Notes under the pieces: model-generated
What the model was told of the DNA's origin: nothing
Database searches by the model: none
The model's input: the letters and a program-made list of their open reading frames with translations, nothing else
Made by a program: the position numbers and the translations under genes
Assembly (NCBI RefSeq): GCF_000801105.2
Contig: NC_079513.1
Location: forward strand, 27,945,640 to 28,009,639
Direction of reading: 5' to 3'
Length of the DNA stretch: 64,000 bases
DNA from: Raphanus sativus
Taxonomy: Eukaryota; Streptophyta; Magnoliopsida; Brassicales; Brassicaceae
In this document: one piece after another, positions 24,514 to 36,264 of the stretch
Layout of the letters: each line of letters opens with the position of its first letter
Position numbering within the stretch: position 1 is the stretch's first letter

Positions 24514-24983
24514 CTGCATGTGGCCGGAGCACAGAGAACCCTGATGACGACGGAGAAGATAGCAGGAGAAAACGCTGAGGCCGATGTGAATAACCACCAC
24601 AGCATTCCAAGAGGCTCATGGGACAGTAACGATACAATCCATGCCCCATAATTACTTAATTTTCATAAAATGTAACATCATGTTACATGTACATGCTCGT
24701 TTTTTTCTCAATTCAACTGTAAAATATACTTGTTATGTTTGATCCCTTGTTGCATGTTGCTTATTAATGTAGAAATATAACTAACTAAGACTAACAAATC
24801 ACAATAGACCTATCATGCAAATTGAAAATACACTTGGTTTGGAAGCAGAACATATAGTACACATAATCACATACATAGATATAGAACCCCAAATTTGTAA
24901 AAACAAAAAAAAATTGAAATCTTACCTAAATAGATTACATCCCCAAAATCTCAGTGCAGACCTTGACCACTAATCACATTTTT

Positions 24984-25172
24984 TTAATATATTGATAGAC
25001 TAGAGTTTTCCAAATTCTTCAGCAAGTCTTTGTAAATCAGCAATAGAGCTACCATTGTAAGTGTTGAGAGAGTTATTATAAAGACAATAAACGTGACTTT
25101 GACGACGTCCAATACATATCGAAAGGACTCTTTAATACTGTGATTTGTCAATAGAAAGAGGTAACCAGGCAT
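24984..25172 (-). CDS. Possible 62-residue membrane protein, unrecognised
   Basis: Open frame with ATG at 25172 (MPGYLFLLTNHSIKESF) and one strong membrane segment (VTFIVFIITLSTLTMVALLL). No homologue recognised; it may be a remnant of a small locus present here in relatives, or a chance ORF. Coding support is weak. Confidence 0.25.
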   Translation of the reverse strand: MPGYLFLLTNHSIKESFRYVLDVVKVTFIVFIITLSTLTMVALLLIYKDLLKNLENSSLSIY

Positions 25173-25280
25173 AATGGCCTAAGAGATTATTTATGAATAG
25201 TATGTAATCATCATATCTCTTGATACACATGACATTAATGTGGAGATCAATTTAGGTTTCGATTACTTCGGTAGGGCTTC

Positions 25281-26373
25281 TTAGGTGCAGTCGCCTTTGC
25301 AAGGGACGTCTGCGCAGCGGCAAACCGGTTTTCCAGCAGCTTCCCAGCCATTGAAGCCACGTTCCAAGATCATTATGTTTTTTATTCCAGTTTCTTGTTT
25401 CTTCTCGTCAAGATAATTAACGAGTCTTCTTGCACATGTTGGGCCACGAACCTGCAATTAATTTGGTTTCAGAAGCTTAAGAATCACTTCATATTTAGAT
25501 GTTAAGAATGCAATGAAAAGGTCCTACACAACGGCATAACATTAAGTAATCATATTAGCAAACCAGTTGCAAGATCATGTGAAATTTTGCTATTTTGAAT
25601 CCACTTTTGACACACCAATTCAAGAACTCTAACTAGTTGAAATTTTCACCAAGAAGAGTCTATCTTCATCCACTAATAAAAAAGCACTATTCAATCATGT
25701 TCCTCCATATAACCTCAAAAGTGTGTAATAAGAGAGAGAGAGATAGAGAGACCTGGCTCAGAGCACAATGGAAGACAAGTGTGTCTTTATCCTTGACATG
25801 TTGAACAAGATGAGAGATCCTATCATCAAAAGAGCCACTCGCATAGTGTAGAGAACCAGCTATATGTCCATCATAGTTCCTCTCTTCATCCCTTGAAAAC
25901 AGAACAGTTACTAAAGTCTCAATTTTTATAGACATGAATAAAAAAAAAAAATTGGATCCTTTATTAACTTCTCAGACACCTAAACCACACAAAAGCTTTG
26001 TTCGAAGCCCATGAAATTCCGACAAAACTTCACCTTTACAGAACATTGATGAGATTCCTCATAGTTAATACTAATCAGGCAAGAATCATAAGTCCTAAAA
26101 TCCATATCAGTACTACAGGGTAGAGCATATTAAACCTTAAAAGCAATTGCATTGATTCGATCTAAAATTATTGCTAGACGGATCAGATTAGTGACTCAAA
26201 ACAGATGAATCAGAACCGTGTATGTTGTGTAATTGAAAGTCAAACCTGACATCTATGATGGCGATGTTGGGACGACGATGGAGAGGAAGGAGCTGAGTTG
26301 AGGTGATGTAAGAGATGCTCCTCGCCGCCATCTTCTTCTTTCTACCGAAGAAAGAACAAATGCTTCTCACCAT
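25281..26373 (-). CDS. ACR2: CDC25-like dual-specificity phosphatase / arsenate reductase
   Basis: Three exons, 26373-26246, 25891-25753 and 25451-25281, give 145 residues. It has a rhodanese/CDC25 fold with the active-site loop HCALSQVRGP (H-C-x5-R), formed across the exon 2/3 join. [20 protein letters not shown] opens the domain and the end [11 protein letters not shown] is the Cys-rich zinc site typical of the plant protein. Recalled homologue: At5g03455 (Arath;CDC25/ACR2), which shows phosphatase activity in vitro and reduces arsenate using glutathione. An internal ATG at residue 15 ([10 protein letters not shown]) could start a shorter form. All joins keep frame. Confidence 0.93.
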
Positions 26374-26462
26374 CTCTAGAACTCCTTTCTACGAACACAA
26401 CCATTAAGTGCTACGATTAATGTTTACGTTCTATAAAAGTCACACATAGAGGTTATCAACAA

Positions 26463-26467
26463 GCGGG

Positions 26468-26510
<43 letters not shown>

Positions 26511-26535
26511 GCGTGTTCGATTCACGCTCACCGCA
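26463..26535 (+). tRNA. tRNA-Phe (GAA)
   Basis: The 73-nt cloverleaf begins GCGGGGATAGCTCAGTTGGG and ends CTCACCGCA. Anticodon GAA is at 26496-26498 in loop CTGAAGA. Acceptor stem GCGGGGA pairs with the 3' TCACCGC (one G-T), and T-arm GTTCGATTC sits in stem CGTG/CACG. No intron. A T run (about 26543-26551) serves as Pol III terminator, and CAA just upstream fits the plant tRNA start motif. Confidence 0.96.
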
Positions 26536-26634
26536 ATAATATTTTTTTTTATTTCGTTTTCGTATTGCTGTTTTATTACAGTGTCAGTTAAACTTATGAA
26601 TGTATTTGTCTGAAGCTAATAAAACCGGCTCCCT

Positions 26635-26691
26635 TTAATTAAACTTATCTTTTTTTTTTTTTTTTTTTTATAGCTTAATTAAACTTATCTT
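26635..26691. repeat. 17-bp duplication around a poly-T insert
   Basis: TTAATTAAACTTATCTT at 26635-26651 and 26675-26691 flanks a T run ending ATAGC (23 bp). Confidence 0.88.
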
Positions 26692-27090
26692 CTACATGAA
26701 AAAAATGTTGCAAGGAAAATTTTAATTCTTTTATACAAAATTTTAATTGTTTTTGCAAAGAAGAAAATATAAGAATAAGCAAGTTTTTTTTTTGTCTTTC
26801 TCTGCTTTTTTTAAATTCATAAAATTTGTATTTAATGGTTCACATTAGGGAGATTTTTGGTGGGTTAAAGATAGATCGGGTGTGGTAATAAGCAAATCTG
26901 ATAGATAATACTTGCGACGCGATTTTCGAGTCTTCTTCGGAGTAAAAGGTGAGAACTTTCAGCTTACCCGTAAGCTCCTGAATCTGTGGATACTCTCTCT
27001 CTCTCTGTTCGATTCCAGTTTGCATTGACCATAAATTTCCTAGATTTTTTAGATCATTTTCTTTTGAATTGTTGCCACAGTAGGAGAGAG

Positions 27091-29006
27091 ATGGAGATCG
27101 AGAAAGCGATGGGAGAAAGCGAAGACAAGAGGTTGAAGACAAAGTATAACAACGCCATCTTCGTCATCAAAAGAGCTCTTTCTCTCTACTCGTCAGTTCT
27201 CCTCTTCTCTTCCATCTTCAATCTTCATCTTCAGATTCATTTTGTCTTTACAAACTTGCACTTCAATAATTTTAGATGAAGCAAAATAAAATTTGCTACT
27301 TTCTATGGATGTGATTTATCTCTGAGCATCCGAAGAAAATTCTACTTATGATTGATGAACGTTGAAATTCTTTTTTGCTGAGATTTAGTAGGATTTTGTT
27401 GATCATTGGTCTCTGTTCAATTTTTCTACCGCTATGTTTTGAGATAAGCTCTTTCTTAGGGATGGATTTAGTTTATACGATCTTTCTTTTATGTTTGCTG
27501 ATGAGCTTCTTAGATTCTAACCATGCTCTCTCTTATGACTTGTTAGGATCTTTTCATGAAGAAAAGTAATAATTTTTTCACATTTATCAGAGGAACAATC
27601 ATAAGGATTCGAATTTCTCCTCTTCGTTTTTAAGTCTTTCTTTAGTAGCGCGCTTTTATATGCAAAAGATTTGTATGGTACGGTACTAAAGACTACATAC
27701 ATACCAAAATCATGTTAATCAAGATCAGCTCTAACTAAAAATGTGTGTGTCGTGTGTAATGCTGTGCAAGCATTACATTACAGTTAGATCCTGTATGGCA
27801 ATCTACTTTTACTGATTCTTGAAACTATGGACTTGTGCAGTATTGAAGAGGTGGCCTTTAGTTTCAATGGAGGAAAAGATTCCACTGTAAGTTTAGTTTA
27901 AAACTCTTTCCCTTCCAAACAAAATGTCTCATGTTTTTCTATCTTCCTCGTTTCCTCGGTAATAATAGTGACTCTTATCATTGTGATTTTTAGGTGTTAC
28001 TGCACCTTCTTAGAGCCGGCTATTTTTTGCATAAGAAAGAGCTTAGTTCTTCTAATGGAGGCCTACCAAGTTTTCCAGTCCGGACCATATACTTCGAGAG
28101 CCCTTCTGCTTTCACTGAAATCAATGCATTCACATACGATGCTGCTCAAACGTAAAGAAAAACAAGTTCTGCTCCTATCGTGTATGCTTCCAGAGTTATT
28201 CTTTTTCTCTTCTGGTTGGCTAATCATTTCATTTAATATATATTGGTAGTTACGGTATCCAGCTTGATATCATTCGTCAGGATTTCAAATCCGGGTTGGA
28301 GGCATTGTTGAAAGCTAACCCTATCAGAGCTATTTTTCTCGGCGTCCGAATTGGTGACCCTACTGCGGTTAGCTTCTCTTCAAACCTCAAGTATCATAAG
28401 CAAATAATTTTGTACAACTTGTGGAAATTTTCCATCATTGTGATTGATTGCTTCTCTTTGTTTTTATTCCAGGTTGGTCAAGAGCAATTCTCTCCAAGTT
28501 CCCCTGGATGGCCTCCCTTTATGAGGGTGAATCCTATTCTGGATTGGTCATATAGGTATCCTTTTTGCCCCCATAATCATATCTTCTTCTTATAGCTTTC
28601 TCTCTTGGTTGCTCTTTCCACCACAATAAATGTGGATTGGTGGTTTTATGAATCAGCGTGCTTGACCTGTAATAAATTTTATGAGTACTGTTTTCCTAAT
28701 CTATTAACTTGCACTCGTGGTCACTGTGACTGGTACTTACAAAATATGACAGTGTCTAACCGGAAAAAGTGCCTATTTCAACATGAACTTTACGCGTCGT
28801 GCCTATTCCTTCACGAACTTTGTAGCAGTGCGTATTCCACACTGAACTAAACAAATTTTTTAAAATACTATATGAACTTTATGCTTCGTGTCTATTCCTT
28901 CACGAACTTTATAGTAGTGCGTATTTCACATTGAACTAAACAAATTAACGTATGACTAACACTTTTGATTTCTTAAACAGAAAATACTAACACTTTTGAC
29001 GGTTAA

Positions 29007-29071
<65 letters not shown>

Positions 29072-31773
29072 CTACACCTTTGATTTGCTGACAAAAAAAA
29101 AGACGAACACCTTTGACGCTCAAAATCGTGATTATATATATACACCGTCAAAGATGTTAGTCTTTCTTTGTCAGTAAGTGAAAGGTGTTAGTCAAGTCAT
29201 ACATTAATTTATTAAAACAACGTCATTTTGGATAAATGTTTTGTAAAATGAAAAAATTAAAAAACGACGGACAATTTCATAGAATTTATCCAAAATAGTC
29301 TTTTGATAAAATCAGTGATGACTATTACTTTTGACAGTCAATATATATAAGCACAATCTTGAGAGTGTATTTTATTTTTAATTTTTAATTTCACAAATTT
29401 ATACAAAATGACGTTGTTTTGATACATTAACGGATGACTAACACATTTAACACTCAATATTGAAATAAGCACGATTTTGAGAGTCTATGTAGTATTTTTT
29501 GATTTTGGTTTTGTTCAATGTGAAATACGCACTACTATAAAGTTCGTGAAGGAATAGACACGACGCATAAAGTTCATATAGTATTTTAAAAAATTTGTTT
29601 AGTTCAGTGTGAAATATGCACTACTACAGAGTTCGTGAAGGAATAGGCACGATGCGTAAAGTTCATATTGAAATAGACACTTTTTCCGTGTCTAACCCAT
29701 AAAAAGGTTTTGAAAAATTGGAAACTATAGCAATTATGCGTTTGAAATGTTTACAATGCAGAGATGTTTGGGCATTTCTCCTAGCTTGCAAGGTCAAGTA
29801 TTGCAGTCTTTATGACCAGGGGTAAAAGCTCTCTCCACAGTTTCACTTTTTAAAATTTTCCTTCTTGCCCAATTCTTCTTATATTGTGTCTCATATCTGA
29901 CAATGCAGATATACATCAATTGGGAGTATTCATGATACTGTTCCCAACGCGTTATTGTCTGTTAACGACACCAGCAGTAAGGAGAAATTCAAACCTGCTT
30001 ATTTGCTTTCTGATGGGAGGTTAGAGAGGGCAGGCAGAGTCAAGAAGAACGCTTCAGTTAAGAATGACGTAGATAGTGATTCACATAAACACGAGGTGCT
30101 TTTGGCCTCAGTTATTGCTGTTGGCGATGAGATTCTGTAAGTCATTTGGCTTCTCAAAAGGTTCCTGCTTATTCTACTTAGGTGCAATTAAAATTTCTTC
30201 CAACCCATTTATCTGTTCCATAGCTCAGGTCTGGCACTGTTGAAGATCAGTTAGGAGTGCATCTGTGTAAAAAGCTGACTTCTGTTGGTTGGTCGGTGCA
30301 ACAGACTTCTGTGCTTCGGAATGATGTGAGTGACATTTACTCATTGTCTTTGTTTCATCAACCAGAGAAAGTATATCTCTATTAAGGCTTCACTATATTT
30401 CAGATAGATTCTGTATCCGAGGAAGTTGACCGCCAAAGGTCTATCTGTGATATGGTGAGTCCGTTAAAACAGATTATCATAAAATCAAAGAGAGGTTTTG
30501 TCTTGGTAAAGATATAACTGACAGATATCCTGTGATTGATGCTTTTTGGAGGTATTTATTTATGGAGGAGTTGGTCCATTGCATTCAGATGTTACGCTGG
30601 CTGGTGTTGCTAAGGCATTTGGGGTTCGCCTGGTACGTGTCTCTTTCATACCATCTCAATGCATCTGAGTTTCGTCAGTAAGTTAAGCTAATAAAATCTG
30701 TTTATTCAGGCGCCTGATGAAGAGTTTGAGGAATACCTAAGGCATCTTATCAGCGATCAGTGCACAGGTGACAGGAATGAAGTGAGTTCAAAATGTTGAG
30801 AATAACTTTTTAATGGATTTTATCTATCTTCAGACAGAATAGCTAAAAACTTATAACATAGCAGAGTCGCTCTGATATGCTTTATCCATACATTGTTGTT
30901 TCTCACCAAGTTGATTGCTTTTGTATTTTCAGATGGCTCAGTTACCGGAAGGAATTACTGAACTTCTTCATCATGAAAAGCTTTCGGTGCCATTGGTAGG
31001 TTCTCTCAGAACTCTTCGGAGTTCAACATTTTCAGTATCTTCCTACAGTACCCATTCAATCACTGATCACCGGTCAAATTTCTGTAGATCAAGTGCCGCA
31101 ATGTGATTGTTCTTGCTGCTACAAACACTGAGGAGCTCGAGAAGGAGTGGGAATGTCTGACGGAGCTAACTAAATTGGGTGCAAGTACATCACTTATGGA
31201 GCTATACGCATCAAGACGCTTGATGACATCTTTAACCGATGTATGTTTTTTCTTTCAATGCACCTCTCATTTTTTTGCCATGACTTTGCTACTTCTTTTG
31301 TTTCCATGCAAGCATCTGTGTTTAACCAAAGACAATAGTCACTTGCAGAAACTTTTCCTAGTTTCTTTGTAGAATGATGTTTTTTTTTTTTTGTTTTTCC
31401 TGGAATGCAGGTTGAAGTTGCAGAACCTCTTTCTAAACTTGGTCTTGAGTTCCCAGACATATATCTTGGTACCTGCTTCTCTATTATATAATTTAGCCAT
31501 TCAGAGCATCTCTAAAGTCTCTCTCTGAGTCATAACCACATTTCTCACAGGGTGTTACCGGAAATCCAGACAAGGTCCAATCATCATCTGCTTGAAGGGA
31601 AAGGTATACAAACACAAACAAGATCTGGTTTTCATTTCTTTCCTCATTTTCTCAAAAAGCTCATAAGTCTTCTTTTATTATTATTTGTTCTACAGGATAA
31701 TGCACGGATTGACTCAGCCGTAGAGGCTCTATGCAAGAAATTCAAGGAGGGTGTATTCGTAGACATGAAATAG
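27091..31773 (+). CDS. FAD-synthase-like protein: PAPS-reductase-type plus MoaB/CinA-like domain
   Basis: Sixteen exons: 27091-27191, 27841-27886, 27994-28151, 28250-28367, 28473-28555, 29762-29821, 29909-30136, 30229-30325, 30404-30454, 30552-30632, 30710-30781, 30933-30995, 31088-31240, 31411-31468, 31551-31603, 31696-31773; 499 residues with all joins in frame. The N-terminal PP-loop domain has [18 protein letters not shown] (residues about 42-60), then FLGVRIGDP and [11 protein letters not shown] as in eukaryotic FMN adenylyltransferases. From about residue 235, [11 protein letters not shown] starts a molybdopterin-binding-like domain with [14 protein letters not shown]. Likely role: FAD synthesis from FMN and ATP, or related nucleotide hydrolysis. 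Human FLAD1 has the same two domains in reverse order. Recalled homologue: At5g03430. Intron 5 holds a 926-bp transposon. Confidence 0.9.
28762..29687. mobile_element. Mutator-like foldback element in FAD-synthase intron 5
   Basis: GTGTCTAACC is duplicated at 28752-28761 and 29688-29697. Termini are GGAAAAAGTG and CACTTTTTCC, and inverted homology continues about 185 bp inward. Each arm itself has two tandem copies of an 89-bp unit (for example CTATTCCTTCACGAACTT at 28803 and 28892). The centre has a TA microsatellite (29011-29069). There is no coding capacity. The 9-10 bp duplication and long arms suggest a non-autonomous MULE. Confidence 0.85.
29011..29069. repeat. TA microsatellite
   Basis: An almost pure AT/TA run of about 58 bp in the centre of the MULE-like element. 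Confidence 0.95.
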
Positions 31774-32575
31774 ATAACAGGGGTGAGTTACTGGTTGAGC
31801 TTGAGAGGCAGCTTCAATGGCCACCACTTGAATGACTTCTATGTTCTGGTGCTGAGAGGAAGCAACCGGAGATAATAGGATCAGAGTTTTTTTAACACTT
31901 TTAAAGAAACCACAGCAGTTGATGTTGCATTCTAGAATATGTTGATGGTTTTGTATTCATGAACGGTGGTTTAAGATTGATGATGGTTATGTTGCATTCT
32001 TGAGATTTGATTCAGAAAATTTGACCCCCAACTTTGTTTGAATTTACAAGGCACAAGTATATTATTATACTGAAAATGTAACCCTTAAGCCCTAAGAACA
32101 TAGCAAAACACCTCCTTGATTTTATGACAAAAAGAAAAGTAAAAGAAAGCCCAAGCCCAGGACAAATAAGTTTGAATTCAATGGGCCGTGATAGCTCCGT
32201 GATTTTACCATCAAGTCGGGTAAAAAATGGTTTTAAAACGCCGTCATCCAATACGTCGTCGTTTGTCCTCATCGAAAAGGGCCCATTTAATGACGAGTCC
32301 CCAGCTAGACGGCATGAAAACAAACAAATGTCTCTCGCCTACTTCTCTGACCTTTTGTGTATGTATGCGCTTACATACATTACACATCATCTCTCCATCA
32401 TAATAATAAAGTTTCATTGTCATCATCATCGAGACATTAACTACACACGGTCTATATATTCTTCCTCATCCTCTTTCTCCTTTCTCTTCAAAACAAATTG
32501 GTATTCTCTAGGATTTGTTCCAGAGTATATTCAAAGTGAAACAAAATCAAAACACTGATTCTTCTATCTACTACG

Positions 32576-34558
32576 ATGGGTGAGGTCAGTGATCAGATAC
32601 TATCCTCCTTCCTCGAGATTCTTCCTCTATGTTTAATTTCTTTTTGCTTAAAGTTTTAGTTTCAATGTGTGAATATTGCAGAAGAAGGAAGAAACGGCGA
32701 CGAAACCTGAAGGAGAGAAGAAGCCAGCCACCATCACAGTCATGAAGCTTGATATGCATTGCGAAGGTTGTGGGAAGAAAATCAAACGACTCTTGAAACA
32801 TTACAAAGGTATTATTATATAATAACAATTCTCGATAGATCACCTCTCTCTAGTTACAAAACCTTAACGCGAGTTATTTAATTCTTTGTTATATAATTCA
32901 GGCGTGGAAGATGTGAAGATTGATTATAAAGACAACAAAATGACGGTGGTCGGGAACGTAGATGCAGAGGCAATTCGTGATAAAGTCGCCGGGAGAATTA
33001 AGAGAAATGTGGAAATCGTGTCTCCCAAGAAAGAGGCTCCTCCTCCTCCTCCTCCTTCAGGCGGTGAAAAGAAGGTGGCGGATGAGAAGCCCGCCGAGAA
33101 GAAGCCCGCCGATGAGAAACCCGCCGGCGACAAAAAAGAAGAGAAGAAGAAAGACGAAGGAGCGAAGACAGCTCCTCCTCCTGCTCCACCAAAAGAGGTA
33201 ATCGCACTATCTTTTTTTTCGTTATTTTAAAAGAAGAAAACAAATATAAAAATCAGATATGGAAAGTATAAAATATTTTTGAAGTTTCATACGTCAGTCC
33301 ATTTGCATGTGGTCTGTAACGTGTGTGCGCTTCAAAACTTTACCGTATATTTACGGTATATTTATATTTAATACTCGTTCTTATCCAATTCCATTAGATG
33401 AAAACTTTTTTTTATCTAAGGATATTTTAATAAATAAATTATTTCGTAATCAGAATTTAAAAATTAACCATATATATATATATATATTTTTTTTTGTAAC
33501 AAGTTAACCATATATATATTGATCATTGTTTCTGATGAAATTTTATTTTGATGTGATGCAGAATACGGTGGTTCTGAAGACTAAATTACATTGCGAAGGT
33601 TGTGAACACAAAATCAAAAGAATAGTCAACAAGATTAAGGGTGAGTTTACGATCCTAATCAAATTCATTTTTTGAAGGGTTCTTAGTCTCAAATAAATTA
33701 ATTGATACGGTTGGTGATGGAAGCAACACAAGATTAATATACTTAAATAAGGTTGAACTACTTTTCTATTTAATATTTTAGTAGAAAAAATCAAATGGTT
33801 AGCTAGGAAGTGCTTATCTATGTCCTTAATCATACTATTAATTATAAATTAGTTAAATAATTTTTAAATGTTAATTTACAGGGGTTAATTCAGTCGCCAT
33901 TGAAAGCGCCAAGGACTTGGTGATAGTGAAAGGGATCATTGACGTTAAACAACTCACTCCTTATCTCAACGAGAAGCTTAAACGCACCGTTGAAGTTGTT
34001 CCACCGAAAAAAGAGGAGGCAACCACCGTGGCAGCAGTGGCGGCGGCGGCTCCAGCTCCAGCTGGTGGCGAGAAGAAGGATAAAGGTGCTGGTGAAAAAA
34101 AAGAAAGCAAAGATGTCGTAGAGAAGAAGGATGGTGGTGGTGGTGAAAAGAAAGAGAGCAAAGATGTGGGAGAAAAGAAAGACGGTGGTGGTGAAAAGAA
34201 AAAAGAAGTTGCTCCAGCCGGAGTAGGAGACGGTGGTGCTACGGTGGATGTGAAGAAATCGGAGTATAGCGGTTATGGCTATCCACCTCAGCCGATGTAT
34301 TACTACCCACCAGGACAAATGTACGGTCAACACTACATGATGCAAGGTCAATCATCTCAACCGTATGTACAAGAACCGTATGCTAACCAAGGATATGTAC
34401 ATGAATCGTATACAAATCAAGGATACGGCCAAGGGTATGGACAAGAAGCACCACCACAACCGTATATGAACCACCAAGGGTATGCAGATCCTTATGCTCA
34501 TATGCGTGCTCCTCAGATGTTCAGCGATGAGAATCCAGAAGGATGTTCTGTTATGTAA
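32576..34558 (+). CDS. HIPP6: Heavy-metal-associated isoprenylated plant protein, two HMA domains
   Basis: Five exons: 32576-32584 (only 9 coding nt), 32682-32808, 32902-33197, 33562-33640 and 33882-34558; 395 residues. HMA 1 carries [13 protein letters not shown] and HMA 2 carries [12 protein letters not shown], both with the metal-binding CxxC. Between and after them lie long Lys/Glu/Pro/Gly-rich linkers and a Tyr/Gln/Pro-rich region (repeats like YANQGY). The end CSVM is a CaaX farnesylation box. Family role: metallochaperone-like proteins in metal homeostasis, notably cadmium. Recalled homologue: At5g03380. Every border is GT-AG and the frame is intact. Confidence 0.93.
33464..33519. repeat. 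About 16-bp duplication with poly-T insert in HIPP6 intron 3
   Basis: TTAACCATATATATAT appears at 33464 and 33504, enclosing a T run and GTAACAAG. The TA repeat makes exact borders uncertain. Confidence 0.65.
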
Positions 34559-36213
34559 GTGGAAATGAGAGGGTAATAAATTGTAAATAACTAAGAAAGG
34601 TAGATATTGTAAAATCGTATCTTAACCGGTGAAACTGGCCGGGGTATAACCGGTTTTTGAAAGAAGTGGGTTGGATTTTATATGTTGGTTGGTTTACTCT
34701 ATCGACTATACAAATAAATATAGTTTCCTTCAATGATAAGATTAGATGCTCTGTTTAATAACTTTGTGTGCGCTAATGTATGTAATGTTCAAAGTGATCA
34801 TAATGAAAATATTTATCTTTGCTACTTAAAAACTTTTTCTTTAAGAGAAAGCATCTTTCACAGTTATGATGAAAGTGAACGGTCCACCACGTTCCATATT
34901 GTGAAAGATCATTACAACTACTACTGCTCCAAGACTCGTTGTAAGTCGTTATGTACATATCGATACAATGATATTATCCTATTATCAACTCGTATTTTAT
35001 TTCCAAGTATAAATTTGTAAGTCATACATATCCAATATTATTGATAACACAGCCGACAACATATTAAAGCCTCGTAGGAGGCGGTTACCGCATTTCAAAT
35101 CAAACATACAACGAGAGATGAATAATTCATTACATACTGGCTGGTCTTTGTTTCAAATACGTTGATTTATAAAGCAATGTTAATATACTATATTAGACAA
35201 ATTGTTAGTGCCATAAACACTGTATTCCATTTCGGTCGATAAGAACTTAAGCCTTTGGAATGTTCGGAAACAAAGGCTGTAAGAATTTGTGAAAAGGCAG
35301 AATACTGGGTTAATCTTTCAAGTTTTAAAACCCTGTTTAAGGAAAAGCTGAACATTTAGAATTCAACTTTAATTAATTTTGTATGGAGAATCATCTTTAG
35401 TGTTTCCAGAAGTTCCTACGTTCATAATAGCTCTTCCCTTACCATAAAGGGTAACACTATAATAGTTAATACAATAAGATACATTCAACTTGCTCTCAAA
35501 GATTACACATATGAAAGAAAAACGTATATATTTAAAATTATATGAGTATATGATTGTATTAATTGGGAAGAATATTTGGCTCACTAGTTTAATAAGGCCA
35601 AAAAGAAGAGACGATGGGGACGTTATTTATGGATGTTAGGTGCGAAAGAAGTTATGAGGTTGAATCTAGCTAATAACATTAGATCAAATTGCTAGATGTT
35701 TTAATATAGTAGTAGTATTGTGTCAGGAAAATTGTGCTAGAGTTGAAACTGTCTTCATCAGACATGATCATCCAGTGGCCAGAATTGCCAAGGGACAAAT
35801 AACTATTAGCATTCTCCAATAGATACATTTATATACAGAGACTGATGTGGTTACTAAATTATACAAATATATTGAGGAATGCTGATGATATAGCAATCAC
35901 AAAAAAGGATCCGATTGTCATAAACTACTCGAAATTGTAAAACCATGAAATTTTACTTGATTCGGATCTTTTCAAAGAAAAATACTTAAAACAGGAGGAG
36001 AATTCCATAAATATTGAAAACACAAATTTTCAGAATAAGGTTTAAGTTTCTAGCTATTTTCTGTTGAACAATTAGAACGATAATATTCAGAATAAGGTCT
36101 ACAAAATACTTTCACCAACGATTTGCCAAACAAAAATTGTATTATCTAGTATTAACTAGATTGGGTGTAAAGCATATAACAATATCTGGAAGATATATAG
36201 AATATTAATTTTT

Positions 36214-36264
36214 AGATATATAACAAATTTTCTGGTTGACAAAAAGAAGATATATAACAAATTT
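36214..36264. repeat. 17-bp duplication around 17-bp insert
   Basis: AGATATATAACAAATTT at 36214-36230 and 36248-36264 encloses TCTGGTTGACAAAAAGA. Confidence 0.88.

Larger units (their letters stand above)
22337..24651 (+). pseudogene. Small secreted-peptide ORF split by a retroelement
   Basis: An ATG at 22337 opens MKNTKALSLLLLVVTVLAKT, a clear signal peptide. The frame is interrupted at 22420 by a 2.1-kb retroelement and resumes after it; removing the element plus one 5-bp duplication gives one uninterrupted frame (26 codons before, 45 after, stop at 24649-24651), a 71-residue precursor. The C-terminal part carries NNHHSIPRGSWDS, a conserved-looking block near the end such as processed peptide hormones have; I cannot assign it to a named family. 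A TATA-like TATTTATAG lies at about 22261. As the window stands the translated frame ends a few codons inside the element, so the allele is probably null. Confidence 0.65.

Noticed and set aside
33890..34351. Minus-strand 153-residue ORF opposite HIPP6 exon 5
   Set aside because: Phe/Leu/Thr-rich reverse of the Lys/Glu-rich HIPP linker; a composition shadow.
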